Assembly (NCBI RefSeq): GCF_001709345.1
Contig: NZ_MDTQ01000001.1
Coordinates: 682,001-746,000, forward strand
Source: Terasakiispira papahanaumokuakeensis
GTDB lineage: Bacteria > Pseudomonadota > Gammaproteobacteria > Pseudomonadales > Halomonadaceae
DNA length: 64,000 bases
Direction of reading: 5' to 3'
The notes under the pieces were generated by a model. That model saw only the letters and a program-made list of their open reading frames with translations. It ran no database searches and was not told the origin of the DNA. Positions 49,824 to 58,722 of this stretch are shown here, piece after piece. The translations under genes were made by a program, and so were the position numbers. Position 1 is the stretch's first letter; the number at the start of each line of letters is the position of its first letter.

Positions 49824-50855
49824 ATGGCTAAAAACGATACTCTTAAAACGGCTTCTGTCTTAGCGTTTGAACGTAAGCTCGACCCATCCGATGCCTTGTT
49901 ATATGCCTGCCAGTGGGAGGCGCGCCAGCAGCAGGATCAATGGCAGCCGGTGATCGTGCGCGAGAAATCCGTGCGCGGCACTATCTCCAATCGCTTGAAA
50001 GCCAAAGATCAAGACCCCGCGAAACTGGATGCGGCGATTGAAAACCCCAACCTGCAAACCGTTGATGTTGCTACCTTACCGCACGATGCCGACACCCTGG
50101 CCATACGCTTTAGCGTGCGCGTGTTGGCGGGAGCGGGCACGCCTTCAGCCTGTAACCATGCGGACTATCAACAGAAACTGACCGATACCGTCGCCACTTA
50201 CGTCAATACCCATGGCTTTGGCGAACTGGCCCATCGCTACGCCTGCAACCTCGCCAATGGGCGTTTTTTATGGCGTAACCGGGTTGGGGCTGAACAGGTT
50301 GAAGTGATTGTGAATAGTCAGCAAGCGGGTGAAGCCGAAGCATCTTGGACCTTCAATGCGCATGAGCATTCATTACGTGATTTTGAAGGCAACGACAGCA
50401 CCCGCGCCCTAGGGGATGCCATCGCTCAGGCTTTAGCCGGTGAGCGTTACCTGCTGCTGGATGTGATTGCCTTTGCTCGAATGGGCACCGGTCAGGAGAT
50501 CTTCCCTTCCCAAGAGCTGATCTTGGATCGCTCTCGCGGCAGCAAAAGCAAAACCCTCTACGCCATAGGCGACGAAAACCAAGCCGCGATGCACTCCCAG
50601 AAATTGGGCAATGCCCTGCGCACCATCGACACTTGGTATCCCCATGATGAGGGCGAAGACCTAGGCCCGATTGCGGTTGAACCCTATGGCTCAGTCACCA
50701 CCCAAGGTAAAGCCTACCGTCAGCCCAAGGCCAAACAAGATTTCTACAATTTGTTGGATCAATGGCTACTGAAAGACAAAGTGCCTGAAATCGCGCAACA
50801 GCATTTTGTGATGGCCACCTTGATTCGCGGTGGTGTCTTCGGTGATGCGGGGTAA
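49824..50855 (+). CDS. csy3: Csy3 (Cas7f) backbone subunit
   Basis: Six copies of Csy3 coat the crRNA spacer and form the backbone of the complex. From ATG 49824 (AAGGGA upstream) the 343-residue product begins [21 protein letters not shown] in the family manner; the longer frame lies in csy2. Other landmarks are [14 protein letters not shown] and the [13 protein letters not shown] segment near the end. csy4 follows after three bases. Confidence 0.95.
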   Translation: MAKNDTLKTASVLAFERKLDPSDALLYACQWEARQQQDQWQPVIVREKSVRGTISNRLKAKDQDPAKLDAAIENPNLQTVDVATLPHDADTLAIRFSVRVLAGAGTPSACNHADYQQKLTDTVATYVNTHGFGELAHRYACNLANGRFLWRNRVGAEQVEVIVNSQQAGEAEASWTFNAHEHSLRDFEGNDSTRALGDAIAQALAGERYLLLDVIAFARMGTGQEIFPSQELILDRSRGSKSKTLYAIGDENQAAMHSQKLGNALRTIDTWYPHDEGEDLGPIAVEPYGSVTTQGKAYRQPKAKQDFYNLLDQWLLKDKVPEIAQQHFVMATLIRGGVFGDAG

Positions 50856-50858
50856 AGT

Positions 50859-51428
50859 ATGGACAGCTATCTCGACATACAACTGCGACCAGACCCTGAC
50901 TTTGCGCCCCACATGCTGATGAGCGCGCTGTTTAACAAACTGCATCGCACCTTGTTTGAGCTACACGCTCAAGACATTGGCATCAGCTTCCCGGAGCATC
51001 GCCACGGCGTTCAAGCTCGCACCCTCGGCAACCGGCTTCGCTTGCACAGCACCGCTGCCCGGCTAGCGCAACTCATGGAGACGCCATGGCTAACGGGCAT
51101 GCGAGATCACGTGCAACTGAGCGCACCGCTCACCGTACCGGCTGAAACGCGCCACATCCAAGTGATGCGCAAACAACCCAACTTAGGTGGCCCCAGCCGG
51201 GTGAAACGTTATGCCAAGCGTCACGGCATCAGTGAATCCGAAGCAGAGGCCCTCTACGCACAACTGGCCACACGGCGGCTGACACTGCCTTTCGTCACCC
51301 TCAACAGCCGTTCTACGGGCCAGCGCTTTAACCTCTTGATCGCCCATGGCAAACCTCAAAAAACCGCTCAAAGCGGCCCTTTTAACCACTATGGGTTAAG
51401 CCAACACGCCACCGTGCCTTGGTTCTAA
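50859..51428 (+). CDS. csy4: Csy4 (Cas6f), crRNA-processing endoribonuclease
   Basis: Csy4 cuts pre-crRNA at the base of the repeat hairpin and stays bound to the 3' end. The 189-residue protein has the catalytic His29 (LFNKLHRTLF), a basic helix for the RNA stem (GPSRVKRYAKRHG), the Ser segment SRSTGQRFNLLI and the usual C-terminus ending PWF. All residues expected for activity appear to be present. Confidence 0.95.
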   Translation: MDSYLDIQLRPDPDFAPHMLMSALFNKLHRTLFELHAQDIGISFPEHRHGVQARTLGNRLRLHSTAARLAQLMETPWLTGMRDHVQLSAPLTVPAETRHIQVMRKQPNLGGPSRVKRYAKRHGISESEAEALYAQLATRRLTLPFVTLNSRSTGQRFNLLIAHGKPQKTAQSGPFNHYGLSQHATVPWF

Positions 51429-51558
51429 CCCTTTTCTGGCCCACCCCAGGGTGGGCCAATAAAATCAAGGTGTTACAACGCGGCCTTAAAAAAGGGTCAA
51501 CTCCACCGAATTCATCATCGCTCTTTAACAAACAACGACTTAACCGTGATAACCTCTA
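51429..51558 (+). promoter_or_regulatory. CRISPR leader
   Basis: This 130-base stretch between csy4 and the first repeat contains a strong hairpin (TGGCCCACCC, then GGGTGGGCCA at 51437-51458) and an A/T-rich segment with CTCTTTAACAAA near 51530. The first repeats are perfect and the distal ones decay, so the leader is on this side and the array reads rightwards. Confidence 0.75.
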
Positions 51559-52425
51559 GTTCACTGCCGCACAGGCAGCTTAGAAAATGGGCCGTCTTAA
51601 ATATTTCACTCAAAACCGGTTCACTGCCGCACAGGCAGCTTAGAAAGGTTTCAGCGGGATCATCGGCAAGCTGATGAAGTTCACTGCCGCACAGGCAGCT
51701 TAGAAAAGCTGCGGGCGATGCAGGACAGCTACTACGCTGTTCACTGCCGCACAGGCAGCTTAGAAATGTGCCGATCTGGGCACCGATATAGCCGCCAAGT
51801 TCACTGCCGCACAGGCAGCTTAGAAAACGATGGGCGGGGTTAGGGATTAGATATTCGCGTTCACTGCCGCACAGGCAGCTTAGAAAAGCGCGCTCATTAA
51901 TCTCCAGCGCTTTCTTGGGTTCACTGCCGCACAGGCAGCTTAGAAAGCGCAACATCTGAAATTACAGCACGCCCTATGTTCACTGCCGCACAGGCAGCTT
52001 AGAAAGCTGAGCATCACTTCTGCAAATCCGCGCAACAGTTCACTGCCGCACAGGCAGCTTAGAAAGTCTTGCTTCAGCTCAATACTGGGCTTCAGCTGTT
52101 CACTGCCGCACAGGCAGCTTAGAAAATAACGGCATAATGTTTAGCATCAAGGATGCGGTTCACTGCCGCACAGGCAGCTTAGAAAGTTGTCAGTCGTTCG
52201 GATCTGAACCAGCATATGTTCACTGCCGCACAGGCAGCTTAGAAATGGTAGCGAACATTCAGTGGCAGACGTATGGGGTTCACTGCCGTACAGGCAGCTT
52301 AGAAAATGGGCGACGAACGCCTGGCCGAAATCATCGAGTTCACTGCCGCACAGGCAGCTTAGAAAGCAATAGAATGTGGCCTCGTGGCCACGATAAAGTT
52401 CACTGCCGCATAGGCAGCTTGGAGG
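51559..52425 (+). CRISPR. Type I-F CRISPR array, 15 repeats and 14 spacers
   Basis: The 28-base repeat begins GTTCACTGCCGCACAGGCAG and ends CTTAGAAA, the type I-F consensus. Repeats start at 51559 and every 60 bases to 51919, then at 51978 and every 60 to 52398. Spacers are 32 bases, except the seventh, which is 31. The repeat at 52278 has one change (CCGTAC). The repeat at 52398 is degenerate (CGCATAG, and end TTGGAGG), marking the old end. By eye I found no spacer matching other parts of the window. With cas1 and Cas2 missing, the array is expected to be fixed. Confidence 0.98.
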
Positions 52426-52577
52426 TTTGAGTGGTTCGGGGCGTATGGATTCGCGGCCAAGGCCGCTCCTACAGTTGCTTGGGAGTTGTAGATACTGTTG
52501 AGCAGGCAGCTCAGAAAGCCGAGTGGGTCAACGTCACGAACCCCACCAAGTTCACTGCCGCACAGGCAGCTTGGAGG
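52426..52577 (+). CRISPR. Rearranged distal extension of the array
   Basis: After the degenerate repeat at 52398 come trailer and REP-like DNA, then a strongly diverged repeat (52490-52517, ending CAGGCAGCTCAGAAA), a spacer of exactly 32 bases (52518-52549) and a further repeat (52550-52577) with the same TTGGAGG end as the one at 52398. The 75 bases from 52398 and from 52550 are the same but for two changes, so a repeat-plus-trailer block has been duplicated. Confidence 0.8.
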
Positions 52578-52699
52578 TTTGAGTGGTTCGGGGCGTTTGG
52601 ATTCGCGGCCAAGGCCGCTCCTACCAAACCCTCTTCAATCTCTGAGGCTTGTATACCTTTCGCGGCCAAGGCCGCTCTACAGTTGCGTGGGAGTTGTGG
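52449..52699 (+). repeat. Three REP-like palindromic elements
   Basis: TTCGCGGCCAAGGCCGCTC followed by CTACA or similar occurs at about 52450, 52602 and 52659; the first and third also share a following GTTGC-TGGGAGTTGT segment. The form resembles Pseudomonas REP sequences (short GC palindrome followed by TCCTACA). Confidence 0.75.
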
Positions 52700-52870
52700 G
52701 CGCTGGGGGCCGTTTTTCGCCTTCAAGCAGGCGCCTACTGTGGGTTCAGGGGTTGGCGTTCGACATCACCCCCTCTTCGTGACCAACGCTTTGATGTCGA
52801 TCGCATCGAGGGGGCGGAGGGGGTATGCTCCATCGATCTGAATGCTGTTCATTAAAGGATACTCGATGTT

Positions 52871-53767
52871 ATGAGCCTGCTGGATCAAAGAGCGGCCTAT
52901 TTAAATGAGGTGTTGGTGTGTGGGGGTATTCGAGCTGCGGCTGATCAGCTGGGAGTGAACCCTTCTGTGGTCAGTCGTCAGATCCGTCGTCTTGAGGCCG
53001 AGGCTGGTATGGCGTTGTTGGAGCGTCATGGCCGTCAGGTTAAGGTGACTGAGGCCGGTGAGCTGGTGGTTGAGCAGTTTCGGGCGCAACAGCGGTTGAG
53101 CAGTGAGTTGCGTGATACGCTGGCGCGCTTGAATAACCTTGAGGCGGGTAAAGTGGTGGTCTCTGTAGGCGATGGGTTTATCGATACCTTTGTGGCGCAG
53201 GTATTGAAAAAAGTCTCGGTACGTCACCCGGATGTGATGATTGAGGTTAAAACCGGGATTTATTACCCCCGTGAGCCGCATCATATGGTGATTGATGATG
53301 AGGTGGATATCGCCATCACTTATGGGCCTGTCTCTGACCCGCGCTTAACTATTCGCTCTTTTGTGCGCGGGCCCTTGTGTGCGCTGGTCGCGCCGGATCA
53401 CCCACTGGCTGACTATGAGCAAGTGAGCGTAGCGGATCTGACCTGCCATAAATTGATTTTTCTCCCCGAGGCCTCGGGGTCTCAGCGTTGTATCAACGCG
53501 GTTTTTGCTGATGCGGGTAATTTGGTGACGCCCGCTTACCGTTGTAATTTGCATTCTGTGGCACGGCGTATGGCGGCGGCTGGGATAGGGATCGCTTTTA
53601 TGACGCCCAAAGCGGCTCAGGATGAAATTGGTCGAGGTTTGATTCGAGCGATTCCCATTGATCATCCTGTTGCGGCGAGCACGGTGGGAAATCTGGTACG
53701 ACGGACTGGGCGGCGGTTATCGCCGGCGGCTCATTTTCTATGGCAGTTGATGTTGCAGATGCAATAA
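52871..53767 (+). CDS. LysR-family transcriptional regulator
   Basis: The 298-residue protein has an N-terminal winged helix-turn-helix (AAADQLGVNPSVVSRQIRRLEAEAG, about residues 20-45) and the LysR effector-binding domain with two Rossmann-like halves (VVVSVGDGF onward and LIFLPEASGSQ onward). The ligand is not predictable. It converges on an AbgT transporter and M20 hydrolase, which are the likeliest local targets, but it is not in the classical divergent position. The start ATG 52871 lacks a strong ribosome-binding site. Confidence 0.92.
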   Translation: MSLLDQRAAYLNEVLVCGGIRAAADQLGVNPSVVSRQIRRLEAEAGMALLERHGRQVKVTEAGELVVEQFRAQQRLSSELRDTLARLNNLEAGKVVVSVGDGFIDTFVAQVLKKVSVRHPDVMIEVKTGIYYPREPHHMVIDDEVDIAITYGPVSDPRLTIRSFVRGPLCALVAPDHPLADYEQVSVADLTCHKLIFLPEASGSQRCINAVFADAGNLVTPAYRCNLHSVARRMAAAGIGIAFMTPKAAQDEIGRGLIRAIPIDHPVAASTVGNLVRRTGRRLSPAAHFLWQLMLQMQ

Positions 53768-53886
53768 CGGCTCGGCTCGTTGCTCTGGTAAAAAAAGCAA
53801 ACTTCCGTGTCTGCTGTAAAGGGTAATCGGTCGTCAATGCCGACAATTCGCCAATAAGTCGTGGTTCGTTCACGAGTCGAGAGGGC

Positions 53887-53926
53887 TTAATGAGCCGCGA
53901 TCCATCAAGGGATCACGACTCATTAA
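53887..53926. terminator. Imperfect hairpin between the LysR gene and abgT
   Basis: TTAATGAG pairs with CTCATTAA, and GATCC with GGATC inside, with mismatched bases between. It sits between convergent genes without a long T-run. Confidence 0.45.
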
Positions 53927-53935
53927 TGCGCGAGG

Positions 53936-55441
53936 TTACTGAGCCATCATCCCAATGCCCGGGCCGATATCCAGCCCCAGCATCAGCCAGATCATCAGGA
54001 ACGCCGTCCAGGCCACTAGGAAGGCGATGGAGAGGGGTAGCATCGTCGCCATGAGCGAGCCCAGCCCCAGATTCGGTTGATAGCGCTGCATATACACCAG
54101 TGCAACTGAGAAATAAGGGCTCATGGGGGAAATGATGTTGGTACTGGAATCCCCGATTCTGAACATTGCTTGTACGAAAGCGGGTTCAAAACCCACCATC
54201 ATCAGCATCGGCACAAACACGGGAGCCATTAATGCCCACTGCGCTGAGCCACTGGTCATGAAGACATTCATGATGGCGGTCAGAATAATAAAGGCTACGA
54301 CCAGCGGCAGTCCGGTAAATCCAGTACTTTGCAGCACATTAGAGCCTTCAATGGCAATAAACTGCCCTAATTCAGACCATTTGAAGTAAGCAATAAACTG
54401 GGCAATCGCGAAGAACAGCACGAGTGTGGGAGCGAGATCTCGCGCCGCTTCCCCCATTTTATGGGGAATATCCTGGCTGCTTTTAATTTTGCCCAAGGTC
54501 ACCCCATAGGTGGTGCCAATCAGGACAAAATAAATAAACATCAGCGGCACCAGCGACTTCAAAAAAGGCGAAGGAATTAAGCCGCCATCGGCATTTCGTA
54601 GCGGTGATGCCTCGGGCAACACGGCCAGAAAAATTAGGCCGATATAAAGTAAAGTGGCCAGCCCCACCCGTTTCAGACCGCGTTTTTCATCCGCTGATAG
54701 TGTATGCGGTGCAGGCATATCAATGGGGGAGTCGGTCAATGGCAGCAGGCGCTGTAAGCGGGGCTCGACAAATTTATCGACTACCAGTGTGCCGACCAGT
54801 GCCAGAACGAATACTGAGCAAGCAACAAAATAGTAGTTATCAATCGGCGAGACATACGCATTAGGGTCAACCAGGCGGGCGGCTTCTGTGCTGATGCCAG
54901 AGAAGAGCGCATCCCCTACGGTGATAAATAAACTGGCATCAAAACCTGCGCCAGCGGCGGCATAAGCTGCGGCGGCCCCAGCCAATGGGTGACGGCCGAC
55001 AGAATGGTAAATCATCGCTGCCAACGGAATCAGAATCAGATAGTTGGCATCAGAAGCGATACTGCCGCAAATCCCCGCCATAAAGACGCAGAAAGTCAGC
55101 AGGGCTGGAGGTGCTTTAGCGACACTGACTTGCATCAGCGTAGACAGTAAGCCCATGCGGTCCGCCAAGCCAATCCCGAACATGACCACCAGGATGAGCC
55201 CTAGCGGCGGAAAGTTAACGAAGTTGCTGACAACGCTGGTCAGCATAAATTCCAGGCCAGGGCCTGAGACTAGGCTGCGTACCGCGACTTCTGCCCCTGT
55301 TTTGGGGTTCACCGCAGTAATACCCGCTGAGGCCAGTAATGCAGAGACGACGATGATCACGCCAGACAGAATAATAAATAGAATGAACGGGTGAGGGAGC
55401 TTATTGCCCACACGCTCAATCGTCGAGAGGAGGCTATTCAT
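53936..55441 (-). CDS. abgT: AbgT-family transporter
   Basis: AbgT-family proteins import p-aminobenzoyl-glutamate or export related compounds, including sulfonamides. The 501-residue protein is very hydrophobic with about a dozen membrane segments and begins LLSTIERVGNKLPHPFILFI, a conserved family start. Near the end, IGDSSTNIISPMSPYF is the family's substrate-site motif. An M20 amidohydrolase upstream on the same strand could hydrolyse the imported amide, as AbgAB does in E. coli. Confidence 0.93.
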   Translation of the reverse strand: MNSLLSTIERVGNKLPHPFILFIILSGVIIVVSALLASAGITAVNPKTGAEVAVRSLVSGPGLEFMLTSVVSNFVNFPPLGLILVVMFGIGLADRMGLLSTLMQVSVAKAPPALLTFCVFMAGICGSIASDANYLILIPLAAMIYHSVGRHPLAGAAAAYAAAGAGFDASLFITVGDALFSGISTEAARLVDPNAYVSPIDNYYFVACSVFVLALVGTLVVDKFVEPRLQRLLPLTDSPIDMPAPHTLSADEKRGLKRVGLATLLYIGLIFLAVLPEASPLRNADGGLIPSPFLKSLVPLMFIYFVLIGTTYGVTLGKIKSSQDIPHKMGEAARDLAPTLVLFFAIAQFIAYFKWSELGQFIAIEGSNVLQSTGFTGLPLVVAFIILTAIMNVFMTSGSAQWALMAPVFVPMLMMVGFEPAFVQAMFRIGDSSTNIISPMSPYFSVALVYMQRYQPNLGLGSLMATMLPLSIAFLVAWTAFLMIWLMLGLDIGPGIGMMAQ

Positions 55442-55641
55442 GAGGGATCAATCCTTTTATAGGTTTTGTTATCTTGGTTTTATTTAATTATTGTTATGTA
55501 ATCGTTTGATTGAGGGTCATTTCCCATGATCATGTGGATGATCGAATGAATTCAGACAAGGCGATGCCTTGAGCGTTTCTATAGAAAAGCCCTGTAGAAA
55601 GCTTATTTAGAAAGACGCTTCAGGCATGCCATGTCGGGTGG

Positions 55642-56814
55642 TTACGATGCCTGCTCAGAAGACATCATGAGATGACGGACCAACGCCACAAAAGTGCCTG
55701 CTGCGACCGGTAGAATCTCGTCATTGAAGTCATAATGTTCGTTATGCAGGTAAGCGCCTTCTGTGCCGTTACCGACAAAGAAGAAGCAACCCGGTACTTC
55801 ATTGAGGTAAAAAGAGAAATCCTCAGCGCCCATGGTCGGCATGTAATCGATCAGTTCAATATGATCTGAGACACCAAAGCGTCGACCGGCCTCAAGCACG
55901 GTTTCTGCCCACTCAGGGTCATTGATGACGGGAGGCACGGCATGCAGAGACTCAAGCTGATATTGCGCTCCATGAATCGAGCAGATACCCGCGACAGTTT
56001 GCTCTACGTGACCCGCCATCGCTTCTCGTGAGGCGGCAGTACTGCTGCGAATATTGACCAGAAGCTCAGCTTCACCAGGAATGACATTAGGCGCATCGCC
56101 GGCATGGAAAGCCGAGACGGTAATGGTGCCGGCTTCCAGTGGCGATTTATGTCGAGACACCAGCCCCTGAAGCTGCTGAATAATGCCTGAGCCGACATAA
56201 ATAGGGTCAACGGCCAAATGGGGCATGGCCGAGTGGCCTGAGGTGCCCTTGATGGTGACTTTCAAGGTGTCGTTGCCGCCCATGGCCGGGCCTGCTTTGG
56301 CAAATAGCATACCGGCTTCAAATCCAGGGCGATTATGGTAGCCAAATACGGCATCCACACGAGGGTTATCCAGCACGCCATCTTTCACCATGGCTTCTGC
56401 GCCATTGCCGCCTTCTTCAGCCGGTTGGAACAATAGCTTCAAGTAACCATTCAGCTGTGCTTGATCTTGCATGATCCGCTCGGCCGCGAGTAACAGCGTT
56501 GCGGTATGGCCATCATGGCCACAGGCGTGCATGCAACCTTCATGGGTCGAACGGTGATCAAATGTATTGGCTTCGAGAATGGGCAGGGCATCCATGTCCG
56601 CCCGAAAAGCGATCACAGGGCCCGGGCGCCCGGTATCCAGCTCAGCCAGTATCCCGGTTCCCCCAGCAAGCCCCGTGGTCACCTGATAACCCAGTGCCTT
56701 CAGCCGTTCAGCGACTTTTTCTGAGGTGCGTACTTCGGCGTAACGTAATTCTGGGTGGCGATGTAAATCGTGACGAAAGGCGCGTGCCTTTGCTAACTGT
56801 TGCTCATCAAACAT
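55642..56814 (-). CDS. M20-family amidohydrolase (AbgB/hippurate-hydrolase type)
   Basis: This 390-residue metallohydrolase cleaves N-acyl amino-acid or amidobenzoyl-type bonds. It shows FRADMDALPI, the metal-binding HACGHDGHTA, QPAEEGGNGAEAMV with the catalytic Glu, and GAEDFSFYL near the C-terminus. It lies 200 bases upstream of abgT on the same strand, so joint use is likely: uptake by AbgT, cleavage by this enzyme. The exact substrate cannot be told from sequence. Confidence 0.92.
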   Translation of the reverse strand: MFDEQQLAKARAFRHDLHRHPELRYAEVRTSEKVAERLKALGYQVTTGLAGGTGILAELDTGRPGPVIAFRADMDALPILEANTFDHRSTHEGCMHACGHDGHTATLLLAAERIMQDQAQLNGYLKLLFQPAEEGGNGAEAMVKDGVLDNPRVDAVFGYHNRPGFEAGMLFAKAGPAMGGNDTLKVTIKGTSGHSAMPHLAVDPIYVGSGIIQQLQGLVSRHKSPLEAGTITVSAFHAGDAPNVIPGEAELLVNIRSSTAASREAMAGHVEQTVAGICSIHGAQYQLESLHAVPPVINDPEWAETVLEAGRRFGVSDHIELIDYMPTMGAEDFSFYLNEVPGCFFFVGNGTEGAYLHNEHYDFNDEILPVAAGTFVALVRHLMMSSEQAS

Positions 56815-57211
56815 GCGAGGCCTGCTTGTTATTATTCAATCGTGATTGCTTGCTTTGTAGCGATTATCTTGGCGAATCGATACAGAGCGTATTCATGGTG
56901 ATGACTATGTCGTGTTTCGCTATATCAGAAAAAGTCGATCAAACGACCTTTTTGTTGCCTTAAAGGCAACGATTAAACGATATGATGACTGAGAGATTGA
57001 GCTGCGAGATTGAGCCGAGAGACGATGGAGCGAAAAAGAAGGGCAAGGCACTGACAAGCAATGGGGAAGTTGAGCTTGATCCAAAAGCACACACGAGGGA
57101 TCGTTCGTGCTAAAGGTTGATCACGCAATCCTGATGATCTGAAGAATCTGAGTCGAGAAGTACAGTGAAGAGTCGAACTAGGGAAGGAGGATAAACTGAA
57201 GCGGTACAGAT
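56815..57211. other. 397-base gap between the M20 gene and tRNA-Gly
   Basis: No gene is seen. A 17-bp palindrome GTTGCCTT-A-AAGGCAAC at 56954-56970 lies 140 bases upstream of the M20 gene and could be an operator. The part nearer the tRNA is purine-rich with repeated GAGATTGAG/GAGTCGA-like words on the plus strand. Confidence 0.5.
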
Positions 57212-57285
57212 TGGAGCGGGTGAAGGGAATCGAACCCTCGTCTTAAGCTTGGGAAGCTTCTGCTCTACCATTGAGCTACACCCGC
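57212..57285 (-). tRNA. tRNA-Gly (anticodon CCC)
   Basis: On the minus strand the 74-base gene starts GCGGGTGTAGCTC and ends CACCCGCTCCA with an encoded CCA. The acceptor stem GCGGGTG pairs with CACCCGC; the anticodon loop is TTCCCAA, giving CCC; the T-arm loop is GGTTCGATTCC. Confidence 0.97.
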
Positions 57286-57777
57286 GAAGGCCCTTTACTA
57301 TATTGATTTTACTGCGGAAGTCAAGACTTATAGTACTGTTAGCCGTGCTGTTAATGGAACGACTCATGGAGCGACTCACACTTAGACTCATACTAAAACT
57401 GAGTCATCACTTGAGATCACAAGGTGTCTTTGAATGGTAACAGTTTTCAATAGCGATTTGACTGTATAGTGTGAACAAGCTGATTTTGAATACAAGCGGA
57501 TGTTAGCGATAACACTGATACGCTATGTCGTTTGGATAGTACGGATGCTCACCAGGTTCAGGATGAATCGACTGTCAGCACAGCTTGATTAATTCCCCTC
57601 CTGTGTTTTATCCGTGGCTCCTTCGACGCTATCGCTCTCTTTATGATTGCGCTTAGGTTGTGGTGCTTAGAACTCCATCCGCTTGCTTCAGCATCCGAGA
57701 GACCGATGCACTCCTAGGATGGCCTATGTGTGTGTCGGTCATGATTGATCATTGTCAGTTAATGAATGGAGTCTCAT
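57286..57777. other. 492-base gap between tRNA-Gly and the first RTX-like gene
   Basis: Apart from the tRNA promoter I see no gene or strong structure. GGAG eight bases before the ATG serves the following gene. Direct words such as GACTCAT and GACTCAC recur near 57360-57390. Confidence 0.4.
57297..57324 (-). promoter_or_regulatory. Predicted promoter of tRNA-Gly
   Basis: On the minus strand TTGACT (57324-57319) and TATAGT (57302-57297) are 16 bases apart, ending 12 bases before the mature tRNA. Confidence 0.7.
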
Positions 57778-58401
57778 ATGATTAAGCATGAAAATGGCCA
57801 CCTTTTGATGAGCCAAGCGGGTGCGACCAGTGGCAATGACTATGTCAGCGCTTACGACGGTTACATGTTTTTTGGTCTTGAGGGTAATGACCGTTTTATT
57901 CATGCCGCAGGCAATGATGTGTTCCTCTCCGGGGGCCAAGGTAACGACCTTTATCGTTTTCATGATGTGGGTAATGATGACATGGAAGGTTCCGTGTTCA
58001 TTTATGAAAATGCTAACGAAGGCCATGACACCCTTGTGTTAGGTGACATTGACGATTACAGCTACTTTTCCTTAAACGGTCAGGACCTTGTCTTCAGTGA
58101 TCAAGCCTCAGGCGCAACTGTCACTATCCTGGATGGCATGAATAGCCTCAGTAACATTGAGTCAATCCAATTCCAAGAGAATGGGCAGCAGCAGACTGTT
58201 TCCAGTATTCAGTTTTTGAATAAGATGGCTCTGAATGGCGCTTATGAAGGCGACTACTCATTTGATCAAGCGGTCTCTACAGGCAAGCTGGATTCAGCGC
58301 TTACCGGGCAAGAGTATCAGCAAGTGACTGAGCACTTTATTGACACCGTCGAACTGTCTGGTGTCACGAACCAGGTGAGTGATCAGATGGTGGAATTCTG
58401 A
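57778..58401 (+). CDS. Small RTX-like calcium-binding-repeat protein A
   Basis: The 207-residue protein has a short run of RTX (hemolysin-type) nonapeptides: GLEGNDRF, AAGNDVFL, GGQGNDLY. After this come beta-rich segments (DDYSYFSLNGQDLVFSDQ) resembling the haemolysin-type linker and a helical C-terminus. There is no Sec signal peptide, as expected for proteins exported by type I secretion, but no type I exporter lies in the window. The start ATG 57778 has GGAG upstream. A related protein is encoded 320 bases downstream. The precise role is unknown. Confidence 0.75.
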   Translation: MIKHENGHLLMSQAGATSGNDYVSAYDGYMFFGLEGNDRFIHAAGNDVFLSGGQGNDLYRFHDVGNDDMEGSVFIYENANEGHDTLVLGDIDDYSYFSLNGQDLVFSDQASGATVTILDGMNSLSNIESIQFQENGQQQTVSSIQFLNKMALNGAYEGDYSFDQAVSTGKLDSALTGQEYQQVTEHFIDTVELSGVTNQVSDQMVEF

Positions 58402-58722
58402 TTTTTATATTGAATATGTTGATTCGCATAAGCTTTTATTTAGAATCGATATAGCTTTAGCTTGTGCTTAAATAGCAATAATCTTTTGGGGTTTTCATAT
58501 GATGACCCCTCTCTTGCTATTGGTTAATTTGTTGTTTTTTAACCGTGTTGATTTTTTGAAACTTAACTTGACTGTCGATATTGGGGGTGTTTAGTGTATC
58601 GACTGTTGGTTGAATTATTTGACTGCTTTTAATTCTAGCAGTTTATTAATCAACGAATTAATTGAATGTGAGTTGAGCCTAATGAGTAGGCTGTGGAATG
58701 AAATCTTGCTAAGGAGATACGC
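58402..58722. other. 321-base AT-rich gap between the RTX-like genes
   Basis: The DNA is clearly richer in A and T than the surroundings. A possible 31-codon hydrophobic ORF (58499-58594, MMTPLLLLLVN...) has a GGGG before it but is speculative. A small hairpin AGCCTA/TAGGCT lies at about 58676, and AAGGAGA precedes the downstream gene. Confidence 0.4.

Noticed and set aside
51515-51955. 146-residue minus-strand ORF with repeated FLSCLCGSE
   Set aside because: It is a translation of CRISPR repeats and spacers; the 60-base period is a multiple of three, which keeps the frame open. The same holds for the plus-strand ORFs at 52137-52430 and 52431-52841.
57212-57285. tRNA-Gly as attachment site of the prophage
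   Set aside because: The tRNA 3' end faces away from the prophage, and the RTX-like genes lie between; no duplicated tRNA end is seen.
57110-57391. 93-residue minus-strand ORF
   Set aside because: It runs through the tRNA-Gly gene and its promoter and has no family resemblance.
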